A DNA stretch of 64,000 bases from contig NC_073695.1 of the NCBI RefSeq assembly GCF_029784165.1, positions 213,619,896 through 213,683,895 on the forward strand, in the 5' to 3' direction. The DNA is from Wyeomyia smithii. Taxonomy: Eukaryota; Arthropoda; Insecta; Diptera; Culicidae. Every line of letters starts with the position of its first letter. The stretch's first letter is position 1. Position numbers and translations under genes: made by a program. Positions 32,660-44,224 of the stretch are shown one piece after another. The notes under the pieces were generated by a model that had not been told where the DNA came from, made no database searches, and saw nothing but the letters and a program-made list of their open reading frames with translations.

Positions 32660-35440
32660 TTCCGTTCCCGTTTAATGATGTCGTATTAAATGTGCATATT
32701 ACAATTCGGCAGCACTTCAACTTCTCATTTGCACAAAATTTAAAAATATCCAATGAACTGCATTCAAAATATCAGACAAAAAGAAATTACAATACTGCCA
32801 ATGAACGGTCAGCGTTTATTTACTAGAAAAAATGACTGACACGCAAGCAGCCAGGTTATCTTTCTTGTAAAAGTATTCTACTTCAACCTTGCGGTCGTGG
32901 CTTTGCATACAACCTTCTTGTGATTTTTTATGTTAGCTTCCATTGTAGGCTTCTTTTGTCGTTTCTGGTCGAGACCTCACGATGACTAATTTACACGATA
33001 AAACGTCCCAAATTCCTTGGGATCTATTCTCTCTTGAAGCGACAAAATTGATCACTATAGAATATATGCCACTTCAGAGGTTATAAAGTCGTCAAATTCT
33101 CTTGTGGAAATGACAGGTTTTATTTTCGTTTTTTTTTCTGAAGCAAAATACACGACCTCTCATCGGGACGGAAGCTAGCATACGAAGTGATTCCATGTGT
33201 ACGATAACAGCATATACAGGAAGCGCCGAAGCTTGAAATGAATAAAATTCAATTTAGGGATGAGTTTGGAAAGAGAATGTCGACTGTCGTTATATGGCTC
33301 TTAGCTCTTTCTATCGTCGGTTCTTTGCATTTTTTTCTCGCGGCAGGCAGGAACAATTGATGAGGCCCAAAACGATAGACCGAATAACTCTATTGTAGAA
33401 GCACTCCCACTGCACTGGCCAATCATGTTGATCGATAGTTATTCTGTCTGGAAGGTTTGTACGGAGGAAGTCAACCAGAGGCTTAGTTTATCGAATATTT
33501 TATTGTGATATTGTTGTTTATCGATGTTTTTTGACACTGAGGAGGAAATGCATCTAAATCATTTCTTGTTGTTCATAAGTAGTGTTCATCAGATATATTT
33601 TTCTGGGAAGGTGAAAGAATAGACCAAGGAATTGGAAATTCAGTGTATGTTTTTGTATATAATTTAACACAATGATTGTTTCATATATCATAACAGAAGC
33701 AGTTTTAAATTATAACTCATCATCGATACAACATTTCAATTCACCGCGATTGCTGTAAAACTAAATTCGATTTGAGCGAATCAATTTATAACTTCCACAA
33801 TTTAGGTGGCAAACAGTGCACGGAATAAACCGTAAAATCAATACTAGCTTGGACATCAGAAGGCGACGGAAGTGCTAGTTTCCTCTATTGGGGTTTTATT
33901 ACACTGGTGGTCTCTCTTGAGTTGTCGAATAAATTCTTCGCCTTTTCTATTGGGTTATTCGGTTTGTAAGAATAACAACTTCCAGAGCCAAGATTAAGAA
34001 ATAGAGTGTCGTTCCAGTGTGCTGAATGTTATCTTCATTTTTTCGTCCGAAATGAACCTGCGACGTTAAAGTTGCAGTCGGAACTCAACAGAATAGTTAC
34101 AATCGTTTTTTGGCTCTGATTAGTGGTATTCAGTAGAAAGTTGTTTTTTTTCCGTAAAATATCGTTTCCGTCGATGGATCGAAATTACTGCAAACGCACA
34201 AGAATAGTAATTTTAGGCATCTGCGAGAGAGTTCCTGAAGAAAAGTTTATATTTGCTTCAGAAACTCTCAGTTCTATCCCCATAATTTTGCTTGTAATCC
34301 GTAGACAGCTCTTCATCTGGAAAAGACGAACTCTTTAAAGCATACGAAGACAAATAAAATGTAGTTTTTTTTAATTTATGTACTTCGCATTAAAATAACA
34401 TGCAAAGCATGGATAAACTAGAAAGCTGTCTCTATTTTCAAAAGCATTTAGATTTGTTTTGCTATAACTGTTTGATATGCCTATGTCCTTCAGCTATCCT
34501 CAAAGTTCAACCAAATTTGAAGAAATAAATTCTTCTATTTGCATAAACTAATGATCGTCCGATTTTCATAATTTTACAGTTCTTTTTTTTTGCAAGTTCA
34601 AAATCACCATGCATCTCCTTCGAAGGTGGCGCATGGTGATTGTTAGTTATTAATAAAAAAAATTAAAATAATTTTGGATTATCAATTTTTCGAATCAACG
34701 AAGTCTTACGATGAATGTTGCTTACTGCTATTTAAGCCAAACCACTGGATTATTTTCGTTATTTTACTAGGCTTCATGGCAATCTTTCAGACTGTAAAAA
34801 ATGTAGAAATCTGCTATGGTTTGTGTTTTCTTTTTGTCATGCACGTCGTTTTTATCAATCGTGAATTTCAGTAACTATTCTTATATCCGTGTTATATTCA
34901 AGGGTTACAATTGTCAAGTAAGGATTATTATAGCCCACAGAGTTAGTCTGGTTTTCATTTCATGTTCTGAATTGAGGTGTGTTAATGTGTATTGTATTAT
35001 TACGTATAACATGTTTGCTTGATTCTTCGCTATATAAAAAATTCTTTTAAGTGATTAATACAAGTAATATGTGTCTCGTGTGGAGTGCTTCTTTCGTTGA
35101 AGAAGAAAACTTTTTTGCGATGCCTTTTCTCAAAGCGAGAAAGTACGAGTAAACTTCCCGTTGTAAATGCTTTCAACAAATCGTCACGGCAAAAATCCAA
35201 TCAAAGTGTCAGATCTGAAGACGGATTGCCCCTTGGTCGTTCGCTGTTTCATCTCTTCCAGGTGGATTCAGCAGCATTACAGATTCCTCAACAGATACAC
35301 ACCTCGAACAGTATCAGAAGTAACAAATTTAAAGGCAATAAGCTGATATTGGATCGTCAAATGAATAGTGGCATAGATCAATCACAGAAGATAAAAAAGA
35401 ATAGTGTCAAGCGGGTTTATAATGGCAAGCAAATTTCATC
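32660..35440. other. Gene-free intron stretch with one short stem-loop
   Basis: At 34602-34641 an 11-bp perfect inverted repeat (aatcaccatgc / gcatggtgatt) encloses a weaker inner stem closing on ttcgaa. The remaining sequence has no recognised element or exon. A 138-codon frame at 35085-35501 begins with a non-ATG codon and has no domain; it contains a possible acceptor (cttccag at 35256-35262), but no matching donor or homology. Confidence 0.45.
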
Positions 35441-35449
35441 CTATAACAA

Positions 35450-36430
35450 CCATTACGAGCACACGTCAATACAAGCAACAGTACAAGTACAATTCATCTG
35501 ATCTAGTACACACACAGCTATTCAATCCTATTCTAATTAGAGTCAACATAAAAACCTTTTCAAATCTGCGTAAACTAAACCGCGTTACTAAAAACATTCC
35601 CTCCTGATGGATACTAACTGATACACACACAATCACACCTACTTTCTCTGTCGAAAAATATAACCGTTAACTGAATGATTTGTCTAAAACCAAAGAAAAA
35701 CGGTTGCATTCAGTGTGCTTGTGTTTGTCTGTGTGCAGGATCCTATCACATTTACGTTGGAGCGGGCTAGAGACAGAAAGAGCAAGTGTGTGTGGGATAC
35801 ACTCTCTCAACGAAGTCACCATCAGCTACGTTGGAAAGACCAGCATGATATTCGAACACGAGGGAAATTCCAACAAAACATTCTCAGCCGATAAGATGAG
35901 TTTTGACCCGTCAATTATCGAAATAACAAACGAAAAACCAAAAACTGTAAAACACTGACGTAAAAGTGTATTTTCGTTTTGACTACTGTCATCCGCTGGA
36001 GCTTCTACTGCTATCTACTACCATCACCATCAACAACAACAACGTTAGTACCAACATCACTTCCACCGGTAGTGGAATCATTCATTTGCTAGTTTCTTTG
36101 AGTTTCTCAATGTTGCAAAAAAATCGATGTCGGGTAAGTTTTATTGTTGTTTATGACCAAACAAGCGGGAAAGTGACTTTTGTACTCGAGTAATTTACCG
36201 TTACTTGTTTTCATTTTTTAAACTTACTGTTTTAACTGCCCTTTATGAAAAATAACAGAAACCCCTATCGCCATCATCCGAGGAATTATATCACTACCCT
36301 TTAGTGACACACAGAACCACACACAAGTATTAGTAGATTGTCATTCTTGAAGTGTGTTAGTTTTTGGCATTGGTTCGTTTGCGCTAACCAACACAAGCAC
36401 ACTGCAACAACACGAACATTATAGAAACGA
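35450..36430 (+). other. CA-rich intron region upstream of smooth linker exon
   Basis: Clusters of ACA/CACA occur at 35508-35517, 35622-35641, 36304-36327 and 36390-36420, with (CAA)n near 36030-36045. Two overlapping open frames at 35722-35958 follow a cag acceptor, but they carry stop codons in the phase needed for smooth. This could be an alternative exon or simply intron. CA-rich RNA is the known target of hnRNP L proteins; a regulatory role is inference. Confidence 0.35.
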
Positions 36431-37037
36431 TTGTGACTCTACTCTAGCGTACATTGTAAATATGGTAGCGAACTTTCGCTTTTCCTTGCGATGCTCAGAT
36501 ACAGAAAATATACGGAAACAAATCACATTTCATGCACGGAGTTGTAACGATAATTTGAGCAAACGATTGACATCGAACATAAACAAGTGTGACCCACGAT
36601 GCAAAAGTTGTATGAAAATGGATACGATAAGATTTGCGTAAAATGTTTAATTTACTAGCATCTAGTTCTACAGTATAATCAAAAAACTCACCTGTACTGT
36701 GTATGTTTGGCTAGTAAATAGCTGTCGATTCAAGTTTATATTTTACCTGTTATTCTAAAATCCTTCTCTTTAGTTCCGTTTTTACTTTCTAAATACTAGT
36801 ACAGTTTAGGAATTGCCTGTTTGATCAATATATACAAAAATTTCAATACGATAGATATTTGCTTGCTTTCTGTAACTTTGACCCAAATTTTATCCAAAAA
36901 AAAAAAACTAAACTTATTTCTACTTCCAATCCGAGGAAACTAATACGATTTCTTTCTTTCTTTATGTGTTGTTTCTCTTTACGCCCTAAAACGAAAATGT
37001 CTTCGAAAAATCTGTGTAAATCTGTGTCTTACTACAG

Positions 37038-37121
37038 CCGCCGCCAGCAAGGAAGCCTGCAATGGTCGCGCACCATTGCTGCACGATCCCACAATCTTTG
37101 GCGGAAGACCGACTCCTTACA
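37038..37121 (+). CDS. sm: smooth (hnRNP L) exon: linker after RRM2
   Basis: An 84-nt exon with tactacag before and A|gtaagt after. Joined to the single G at the end of 19215, it reads AAASKEACNGRAPLLHDP, then TIFGGRPTPY plus one base. The CNGR(A/P)PLL...P.(F/Y)G.RP.PY pattern fits the proline/glycine-rich linker between RRM2 and RRM3 of insect Smooth. Phase is 1 to 1, so the exon could be skipped without breaking the frame. The intron before it is 17.8 kb. Confidence 0.87.
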
Positions 37122-39880
37122 GTAAGTAGCTTTTCTAGTGATTCTATATCCTTCTAGTGTTACGTGTACGTGTAACATTTAGGCGTTTTATATTGTTTAT
37201 CGCTATTTTGAAAGTGCCTAAACTAGTTTTCTAAACTGTAACTCCGAGAAAAGAATTTTGACGTAGAACTATGTTCTTGTCTACTTACCGTGGTATACTT
37301 TGTGGAACTCAAATTAAACCTTTACCTTGGACCTTAACCCTGTACCAAACTCAACTCAAGGAAAATCGTTGAGATGATGAAATGCTCACAAATTTTGTGA
37401 TAAATGATTTCAAAACATTTTGAGTTGATTATTGACGATAAAAATTGCTCTGTACTGTGATTTTGTTTTGTTCTGTTCTAGTGAATTAAGCGACAAGGTT
37501 TTCTCGTCCCAACAAAGTTCAAGACAAGTTTTTAAATTTAATTCTCTAATTTTCTAGATCTTTGGCAGGTCTAAGACATTTTGCATTGAGTGGAAAATGT
37601 GAGTAAAAATGTGCAGAGTTACCTTGGATTATAGAAAAATTACAAGTATTTAACAGATATCGTTTTATACTCATTACACTGCAAACTCACACGTATAATT
37701 CGAAGTTCTACAAATATTATACTGTAGTAAAAGTATCTTTATTGGAGTTGGCTTCGTTGATATCCACATGTCAAATGTTTATTTCATTGATTGTTACTCA
37801 TTCCAATAAAAAAATAGGTTTTCATCCTTAGAAGATTTTCAGCATTTTATTTAATTAAAATTTGATTTTAAGTTTATAAATATCGTACATCTACCTATTC
37901 CCAATATACACTTATTTTACTCTACGAATATCGATGTTTTATAGTATCTATTGTATATTTTCATAGTTTTTTTTATAGTATCTCGAAGTGTCAACAATCA
38001 TGATTTCGTGCTTGCACAATCATCTAACGGCATCCCCAGCCAGTACTGTTTCAAAAACATTTTTGTAAATTCCGATGCTTTGTATTTGTGTATCGATACA
38101 TAATACAATACACCCACCCACTTTTTTCAATTTAATTGTGTTTTTTCTTTGCCAACGAATGTAATTTACCGATTGTACCTCTAGGATGATGATTTTTCAG
38201 CTATCAATCACATCAGATACGTTTCCTTATTGTAATACACGTATAAGCTTCTACTCATGTTCTTTTCCACCGTGGAGAGGTTGTGGGGGGACGAAATCTA
38301 ACTGGGTAGTGTTGTAGTACAATAAACAGATCATTTGTGCTCATTAAACACTACACATAACGGGTGTGTAGAAATATTTTAATTCTTTCGACTAGGGGTT
38401 ACCGTCCGTAATAATAAAAATAAATCTTTCCGCGTTACCCCAAGGGAGATGGTCTGCCAATCAGCACACAGCTTGTGTTTGTGTTTATTTGTAAATATTT
38501 GATCGCCACTTGCTCAAGTCTTTCGACGGTTGATTCGCACTGACGGATCAACCGTGGCTGAAGGATGATAAAATAAAAAAAAAATTATCTCAATCCACCG
38601 CACCCGTACGAATCTCTTTTATACTGCGAAATTATTCACATATTTTTCGGGGTCAGGATTTTCCGCCAGTACAACGGACCGACAGACGGAGTTGTTTGTG
38701 AGTGAATAGTGACCTCGCTACTGCTGAGAAACTAATTGCACTGACGCTGACTGTGTGAAGAAAAGCAGCGGTAATAAAAAAATAATCAACACACAATTAA
38801 TTAGCGCTCGTAAACGAATCTTGTTGTATTGAGGTGGCAAATTTCGTCTTGGTTTGGCTCCGCCCAACAAGCGAAATATTTGTTCTTACATTTTTACAGT
38901 GATACGCAGTAAAAAAATGTGTTGTGTTTTGTGTTGGGGAATTTTCTTTGCTCTGTTTCATTAGTCAGCTATGAAGAGATTTTTTTATCGACTAACCTCT
39001 TCAATGATATTTAATAGTTTATTAATACAACACCATTTGAAGGACGGAACTTGCTGAATTACTTAATTGAGTATGAATTCTGTTTGGTCCTTAACCTTAA
39101 TGCACTAATTTTGTTTATTTCTCCGTAGTTTGGTAAACAAAAACAACTAAAATAATGAAGTGAATAATGGAACTATCGAAAATTCATTTATATTTATATT
39201 TATTTCACCAGTTCTCCAACGTTGATGCTTATGATAATAATGTAATCAGAATTCGTTTTTCCATATTTAAGTGTTATATACAAAACTTATCAAAGATGGT
39301 TATCCTGACGGGTGACAAGTAAAATTTTAGAATTTTTTGAAAGTCAAAAAAGTAGATGTACCTTATGAAAAACTGATTTATTTTTCAAGAAGATACATGC
39401 ATTATCAACGAAAAAAATTTAATGAACATTTGAGAAAATCCCCTTGTCGGCTTTTCGACGAAACCTTTTCATGATGACGGGATAAGAGCGGTGTACGATC
39501 TTCACGTCTATTTTTCGAACGCATCTCTTGATCTACCAATCAACTGTTTGCAATTTGTTTCTCTTCAGTTATTTTTGTATACCATAGAATTCAAAGCCCC
39601 GGAAAAAACTCCGATTGGGTGACACTAAGGCTGATTGCGTATTTTTGGTCTAAATGGGGTCTTTAGTGTTTTTTGTCGCAATGTGATAATGCTCTATCTG
39701 ACTAAAACACGTATCTTCCATCAGCATGGTGTTTTTGAAAAAAAAAAAAAGAAGTACTTTTAAATATTCATTCTGGTTCATAGCTTGATTGATAACCAAC
39801 CCAGTGGTCTTGACCAATGATTTTGACAAGAATTTGTTCATTATTTTGATCGGTCTTCCACTACAAATTTTTGTTGGGGT
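37122..39880. other. Gene-free intron stretch
   Basis: No exon or recognised element. The word ttttgacgtagaacta at 37255-37271 resembles the start of the dispersed promoter-bearing repeat (copy A; inverted near 42836-42850), so a small fragment of that family may be here. Confidence 0.45.
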
Positions 39881-39885
39881 TTCCT

Positions 39886-40030
39886 CGGTGGTAGACAACG
39901 TTACACAATCCTTTACAACGTTACGTAATTTTTATGGGATGGTATGTGTCGGCGTTACGTTCCGTTACATATTGGGGGGTGGGGGTCTAAAAATAGGGTT
40001 TTTTTGCGTTACTTAATTTATAGATGTCGC
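39886..40030. repeat. MITE-like repeat, copy 2
   Basis: Contains aacgttacgtaatttttatggg, gcgttacgttccgttac and the end gcgttacttaatttatagatgtcgcc, matching 23300-23488 in part directly and in part inverted. Together they define a small palindromic family ending in atgtcgcc. Confidence 0.6.
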
Positions 40031-40756
40031 CTAGCGATATTTCCAAAGTATTGATTATAATTATTGATGACACGTGCATAGTTAAAGCGCTCCATCAACG
40101 TACAATTGTGATGTACAATTGCTCTTAGTGGTTGCCAGCGGCGGCGGTGGCGGTAAACGCAATGATCACTCGTCCACACGGCCGCATTTCACATGTCATT
40201 AGGTCCGTTTAAATATTCATCAGTGCAACTTCCGCTGATGAGCTAGAGAAGTCGTTAGAAAGTACAACCCCCGCATGCGGTCGGATGTTCTCAGCTTGGA
40301 TTAATCCAATTAGTGCTGGCTTTTGCTTTTAGAAATAAGCCCTCATGTAATTTACTTCCGATTTTTTCGGTAGTCGGAGAAATTGATTTGCCTTTTTGTC
40401 ATTTCGCGGAGCTCAAATCAATCATTATTCTAATTAATTTCGAGGAAAAAAATGGTAGTTAATTTTGACTTCTTTTACTACATTCAAACTTCCTTCGAAC
40501 AAGAATAGGCTATGCGAAACAGTTTAAAAATGGGAAGCCTGAACCTATTCGGCATTTTGTGTACTTGTGGAAGTTTAACTGTTATTGTTACTTGGATAAG
40601 GAGATGAGCAGAATGGCAGTTTCTGGTTGATTTTTTTTTTCAATTATTCGGTACAGAAATTGTTGAAACATCTTTTCTAAATTTGTTAAATATTCCAGGC
40701 TTTTAGTAAACACTAGTAAATTTTCATATCAATTAAGCAGAATTAGACGTTCTTGA

Positions 40757-40906
40757 CAATGTTTTTTTTTAACTTAGCAGTAAAATAGCTTGGATTTTTC
40801 AAAATGCTTAAAAATTTTTCACGAATAACAGCAATGTTTTTTTTTAACTTAGCAGTAAAATAGCTTGGATTTTTCAAAATGCTTAAAAATTTTTCACGAA
40901 TAACAG
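40757..40906 (+). repeat. Perfect 75-bp tandem duplication
   Basis: The unit starting caatgtttttttttaactta and ending cacgaataacag is present at 40757-40831 and again at 40832-40906 with no visible difference. Identity implies a recent duplication. Confidence 0.9.
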
Positions 40907-41255
40907 CTTAAAAGGTTTTCAAAAATTTGAATTAATTTCAGTGGAAATAGGATTTGTAAAATGCAAAACAGACAAAAATTATGTGAAGGATGAAGCTGTT
41001 GATAATTAAATATTGTTTGTTCTCTATGCTAATAGCCTAATAGCTAACTGAAAAGCCTGTGTCCAATAAACAGAAAGGCCAAGTTTCGAAAGCGGAATGA
41101 CACGACCGCAAAGTTAACGAAAAGTTACGGAAGCCTGTCTTATGTCAATGTATTTCTTACAATAGGTTTGTAAATACGATCGATATGTCCTTATGTTGAC
41201 CCTGTTGAAAGAAAGATGAACAATTTTACATAAGGCTATCATTTCTTCGCATGTA

Positions 41256-41869
41256 GAGTCCCTCTACAATTATGGGTCAGTCAACGTGTTGTCTGAATGT
41301 TCAAAAATGGATATAAAATCGGAATAATTATCAACTACGAATGTTTTACTATCTATCTCTGTGTTCTGATGTGTACTTTCGATCAACAATTAGTTTCACT
41401 GCAGTTGATGCGTGTACATCGGTTGGGAAGAAAACTATCACTTACATAGCAAAAGACACAATTATGGATCACTTTTGGCATTCAAAATCATTTAGTCTAT
41501 AAAATCGTCAAAATACATATCGCAAGTTATTTTATTGTTGTAAAAGCTTGATAACAAGTTATTTTATTCAGTCTTGATAAATTATCATATAAAAGTAATA
41601 AATATAGCCAAAATATGGACTGACCCACAATTGTGCACCACAAAATGTTACATTACTACAATTATGGGTCACTTCACTAATTGCACCGAGCAGAATTATA
41701 GTTTTTAGTGACATTTTCAACTTTAAATCATTTTAATCGTATGAATGAGGTTACAAGTGAGTTACAAAAAATACCACTGCTAATAAAAATTATTCTGTTT
41801 CGTTAGAATAGACGTATTTGCATAAAAGTGACCCATAATTGTAGCTGACCCATAACTAAGGAGGCACTG
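41256..41869. mobile_element. 614-bp TA-flanked MITE with repeated acaattatgggtca motif
   Basis: The ends read TA-gagtccctctacaattatgggtcag (left) and, reversed, TA-cagtgcctccttagttatgggtcag (right). The word acaattatgggtca or its complement recurs inside (41268, 41459 variant, 41620 inverted, 41658, 41829 inverted). TA flanks plus CAGTG-type termini fit Tc1/mariner-type non-autonomous elements. No transposase is encoded. Confidence 0.7.
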
Positions 41870-41879
41870 TATTCAAATT

Positions 41880-42590
41880 TGATTTTATTCCACTTATTTC
41901 ATGATTCATGGTTTATTTGATATGTGTCTTAATATTGATAGATCCTAATTGGTTTAATGAGAATAGAAGGTTTTGAATTTTTATACCAGTTTTGCAAGTT
42001 TGGAAGAATAACGATGATATACCAATTTTGTGATAGTTTGTTCGTTATTTGTTTTAAGGCGAACCAATCACGGGTGCTGTATTTTCTTTCTAAGATGCTT
42101 ACAGTTCCTAGGAGTAAATTGCTCTCCGTTTTATGATAGTAAACTCACTATTACTGTAGTACTTAGATGTGCAAAGCCCAATTTTTACTGTCTCATTTGA
42201 AAATACGTCGTCCTTATAAAAACGATTGGTTTTTTAGTTTCCACAAACATGCACGCATATTGACAGTGCTTCCCACACAGAAGGGAGATACACCGATACC
42301 GTTTATTCCGTTGGTCCGTCCGTGCTGGAAGGCAGCGAGTTATTTGAAATCGTCGCCTGTTGCAACTTTGTAGTTGGCGTCGGAACCATTCCCAGTAAAT
42401 CATCCTCTTACAGCAGCGATTGGATATACCGCTGCCGTTACCGACATTGCTATTCGCTGCCGCTATCAGCTGGAGCTAATGCTGTTACCCACTGCTACTT
42501 AGGACCGTGCTAGTAGCCATCCTCTAGTAAACTGACTGGTTTGAGCAGAAGCAAGCTCTGAGATTGCCCGAATAGAGCATTACCGGTTAA
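41880..42590. other. Gene-free stretch with CAG/GC-rich segment
   Basis: 42400-42540 is relatively GC-rich with ctgctgcc/gcagc-like words on the - strand (gatagcggcagcgaatagc), resembling the sequence downstream of TATA in copy C (30900-31160). It probably belongs to the inverted repeat copy beside it. Confidence 0.4.
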
Positions 42591-42850
42591 TTGGGTATGA
42601 TGAATACAATCGACAGAGTGTTAGGGAAAGCAAGCAGGAAGCGACCGATCAGAGGTCGAAATCGGTGTTTCAACAAGGCTTGACAATTTTCAATAGTACA
42701 ATAGCTCAAATATCATTAGAGAAATCGGTCGGAAGCTGACTGAATTTTAAACATTTGCAAGTGGACAATTTTCGTTGCGCTCTCGATGTTTTCGGTTTTT
42801 AATTTGTACCCCTATATATGTTGCCGTAAGCCGTAATTCTACGTCAAAAC
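42590..42850 (-). repeat. Dispersed repeat, inverted copy E
   Basis: On the - strand it reads from the ttttgacgtagaattacgg start (complement of 42832-42848) to aagccttgttgaaacacc and cgacctctgatcggtcg (complement of 42642-42658), the same order as copies A, B and D. The CCAAT core is mutated (ATCGG) and the TATA box is not recognisable. More diverged than B and D. Confidence 0.65.
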
Positions 42851-42859
42851 TAATTGTAT

Positions 42860-43955
42860 TCAAAAATAAAAATATACTCATCTTCGACGATATTCTTTTT
42901 CTTCTGAGAGAAAACGTTCCCGTTCTTTTGGTAAATAGTGTACCGTGAACTATTTAGTAGTTAACTCTGAATTTTTGTCAATAATGAGTTCCAACGATTT
43001 TTGAATACATTTTTTCTACTGCACACTCGTAATATTGAATTATATATAAAATTGGAATGTTTTTACTTCTTCGTGGGTATATGGCCTGACCAATGACCAT
43101 TTTGTGCTTGTGTGACATACTTTCTGATTGATTATGTTTACACTACATGATTTTAAGAGAGTATTTTTTGAATGTTAAAGTGCATTATTAGTAAAACTAC
43201 AAACTGAAACTGAAAATATCTCATTTTTAACTATTTAATATCGGATGCTGAGACACTGAAGCAAAAATTGTAATTAGCAACACATTCGGTTTTAAACGTT
43301 GTATGACTTTTCGAATCAATCATAATTGCGCTAAGTATTTATAAGCAGCTGTAAGTTTTAGCCTATGGCATGATTATTACTGCAACAAAACCGTTATAAA
43401 TTTACATTTGTTTACCACTTGGGTCAGCTTTTAGTTGAGTCTGTGGACCTCCGATTGATATTGGTTGCATTATTTAAGGTTTCTAATTTTGATGATTAAG
43501 TCACAGTGGACTTATGAGCTTATTTTTGCAGTATCTAGTCATAGAACCAGTAGTGTCCTTTCTGCATTCGAATGTTAACGATAAACCGGTTTCGATGCAG
43601 CAGAATGTTTTCTGGCCGCAACCAGGGATAATCGTTTCTGCTTCGCTCTCATAATGAATATTCAGTAGTTTTGGCTGCTTTACCGAGTTACTAAATGGGA
43701 CGAGAATATGAAAACTATTTCTAATTTTACTAGTTGGAAAAGTTTCTCTCTCTTGGTGGTTTGCACTTCGAACGGCTTAGATAAGCAGCGAATGAATGGC
43801 ATGGAAGGAAAACTGCAGATTCGGCTATTTTCGTGGTTAAAACATGCTGCTCTTAAAATCATGTCAGTCGCTCAACAGAGCTCAGGTGTCAATTATCGTC
43901 TTTGCATATGTATCCAAAAAAGCTTTCAAAACTCAGAAATTAAAAAAGAAGTTAA
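42860..43955. other. Gene-free intron stretch
   Basis: No exon or recognised repeat. Overlapping frames at 43680-43974 on both strands have no domain. Confidence 0.45.
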
Positions 43956-43963
43956 AAATTTGC

Positions 43964-44220
43964 TAATTCGCTGATATCTTAAAGTGGTAGTCAAATTATA
44001 TCTTATTTTGAGTAAAAAAGTCTCAGAAATCGAATGGTAGGTGTCTGATCTACGTAAAATATCAGCAGATAAACCTATTTTAGTATTGTAGGGGAATTGG
44101 GGCAAAATTGACATTTTGCTGACATTTTACGTTGATCAGACACCTACCATTCGATTTCGGAGACTTTTTTATTCAAAATAAGATATAATTTGACTACCAC
44201 TTTAGGATATCAGCGAATTA
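43964..44220. mobile_element. 257-bp foldback with 104-bp arms
   Basis: Arms 43964-44067 and 44117-44220 are collinear inverted copies (sum 88184) with few mismatches; the loop is 49 nt. The end words are taattcgctgatatc / gatatcagcgaatta. No coding sequence. A simple foldback MITE is the most likely explanation; target duplications are not clear. Confidence 0.85.
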
Positions 44221-44224
44221 CCAT

